Assembly: GCF_015207735.1 (NCBI RefSeq)
Contig: NZ_JADEWG010000012.1
Location: 1-64,000 of the forward strand
Source of the DNA: [Phormidium] sp. LEGE 05292
Lineage (GTDB): Bacteria > Cyanobacteriota > Cyanobacteriia > Cyanobacteriales > Aerosakkonemataceae
Length of the DNA stretch: 64,000 nucleotides
Reading direction: 5' to 3'
Part shown: piece by piece, positions 63,939-64,000 of the stretch
Position numbering within the stretch: position 1 is the first letter of the stretch
How the letters are laid out: each line of letters begins with the position of its first letter
Position numbers and translations under genes: made by a program
Notes under the pieces: model-generated
Told to the model about the DNA's origin: nothing
Databases searched by the model: none
Seen by the model: the letters and a program-made list of their open reading frames with translations, nothing else

Positions 63939-64000
63939 GCCCCTGTGACGTAATTGGAAACCGTCGCAAGCTCAAACCTTGCGTTTTGCTGGTTCGACTC
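63939..64000 (+). tRNA. Partial tRNA with Leu anticodon (CAA) on class I body
   Basis: Starts GCCCCTG; D-stem ACG/CGT; anticodon stem GCAAG/CTTGC with loop CTCAAAC; variable loop about 5 nt; T-arm begins GCTGG TTCGACT and is cut by the window end. Anticodon arm nearly identical to the TAA tRNA at 63785, so the two are duplicates that diverged at position 34. Confidence 0.72.

Overview
The window is chromosomal DNA of a filamentous-type cyanobacterium. The signs are frequent GCGATCGC (HIP1) octamers, a PSII D1-family gene, cyanobacterial conserved families (DUF4359, DUF928, DUF2949, DUF3122, DUF3365, DUF3611), a GUN4-fused kinase, many PAS kinases, and a dense tRNA array. The intergenic DNA is AT-rich and full of small palindromic or MITE-like repeats. 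The species cannot be named from sequence alone.

Layout. 0-9 kb: tRNA-His, DUF4359 protein, zinc-ribbon/kinase/GUN4 protein, Dps ferritin, a repeat patch, Obg GTPase and a six-PAS hybrid histidine kinase. 9.1-27.1 kb: an apparently complete RiPP (lanthipeptide-type) locus. It has a LanM synthetase with a three-Cys ProcM-like zinc site and two paralogous Nif11-type precursors cut after Gly-Gly. Then come a filamentous-haemagglutinin-like secreted protein and a TPR-CHAT protease-like protein whose stop overlaps the start of an HlyD adaptor, followed by two NHLP-type ABC exporters, the first with an intact C39 peptidase. The two products would be unusually large (about 92 and 102 residues, one Cys each). 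This is the most novel-looking system here.

27.4-36.8 kb: a CHASE2-GGDEF-EAL protein divergent from a DUF928 protein, a PAS/GAF histidine kinase, and small proteins (DUF2949, zinc ribbon, hotdog thioesterase, GAF, SemiSWEET). 36.9-44.6 kb: GH31 alpha-glucosidase, Uma2 nuclease-like protein, PepSY membrane protein, enolase, a small membrane protein and a potassium channel. 44.8-57.4 kb: an RND efflux pair, a fusion of a methylglyoxal-synthase-like domain with a diacylglycerol-kinase domain, DUF1269, a large alpha/beta hydrolase, DUF3611, an AI-2E-family permease and a nitronate-monooxygenase-like flavoprotein.

57.7-61.7 kb: an HdrB-like CCG-domain protein, then a highly divergent D1 (PsbA) paralogue that has lost nearly all manganese-cluster ligands but keeps the chlorophyll and iron ligands. 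It is followed by a c-type haem DUF3365 protein, a DUF3122 protein and a possible 34-residue peptide. 62.4-64 kb: a closely packed plus-strand array of 17 tRNA-like genes plus one degraded one, running off the window edge. Two of them carry leucine anticodons on class I bodies.

Links between genes: the RiPP locus contains synthesis, precursor, maturation and export functions in one direction, with the haemagglutinin/CHAT pair physically inserted and translationally coupled to the exporter. The D1 paralogue and its two exported-protein neighbours look like one transcription unit. No CRISPR array, prophage, intact transposase or rRNA was seen.
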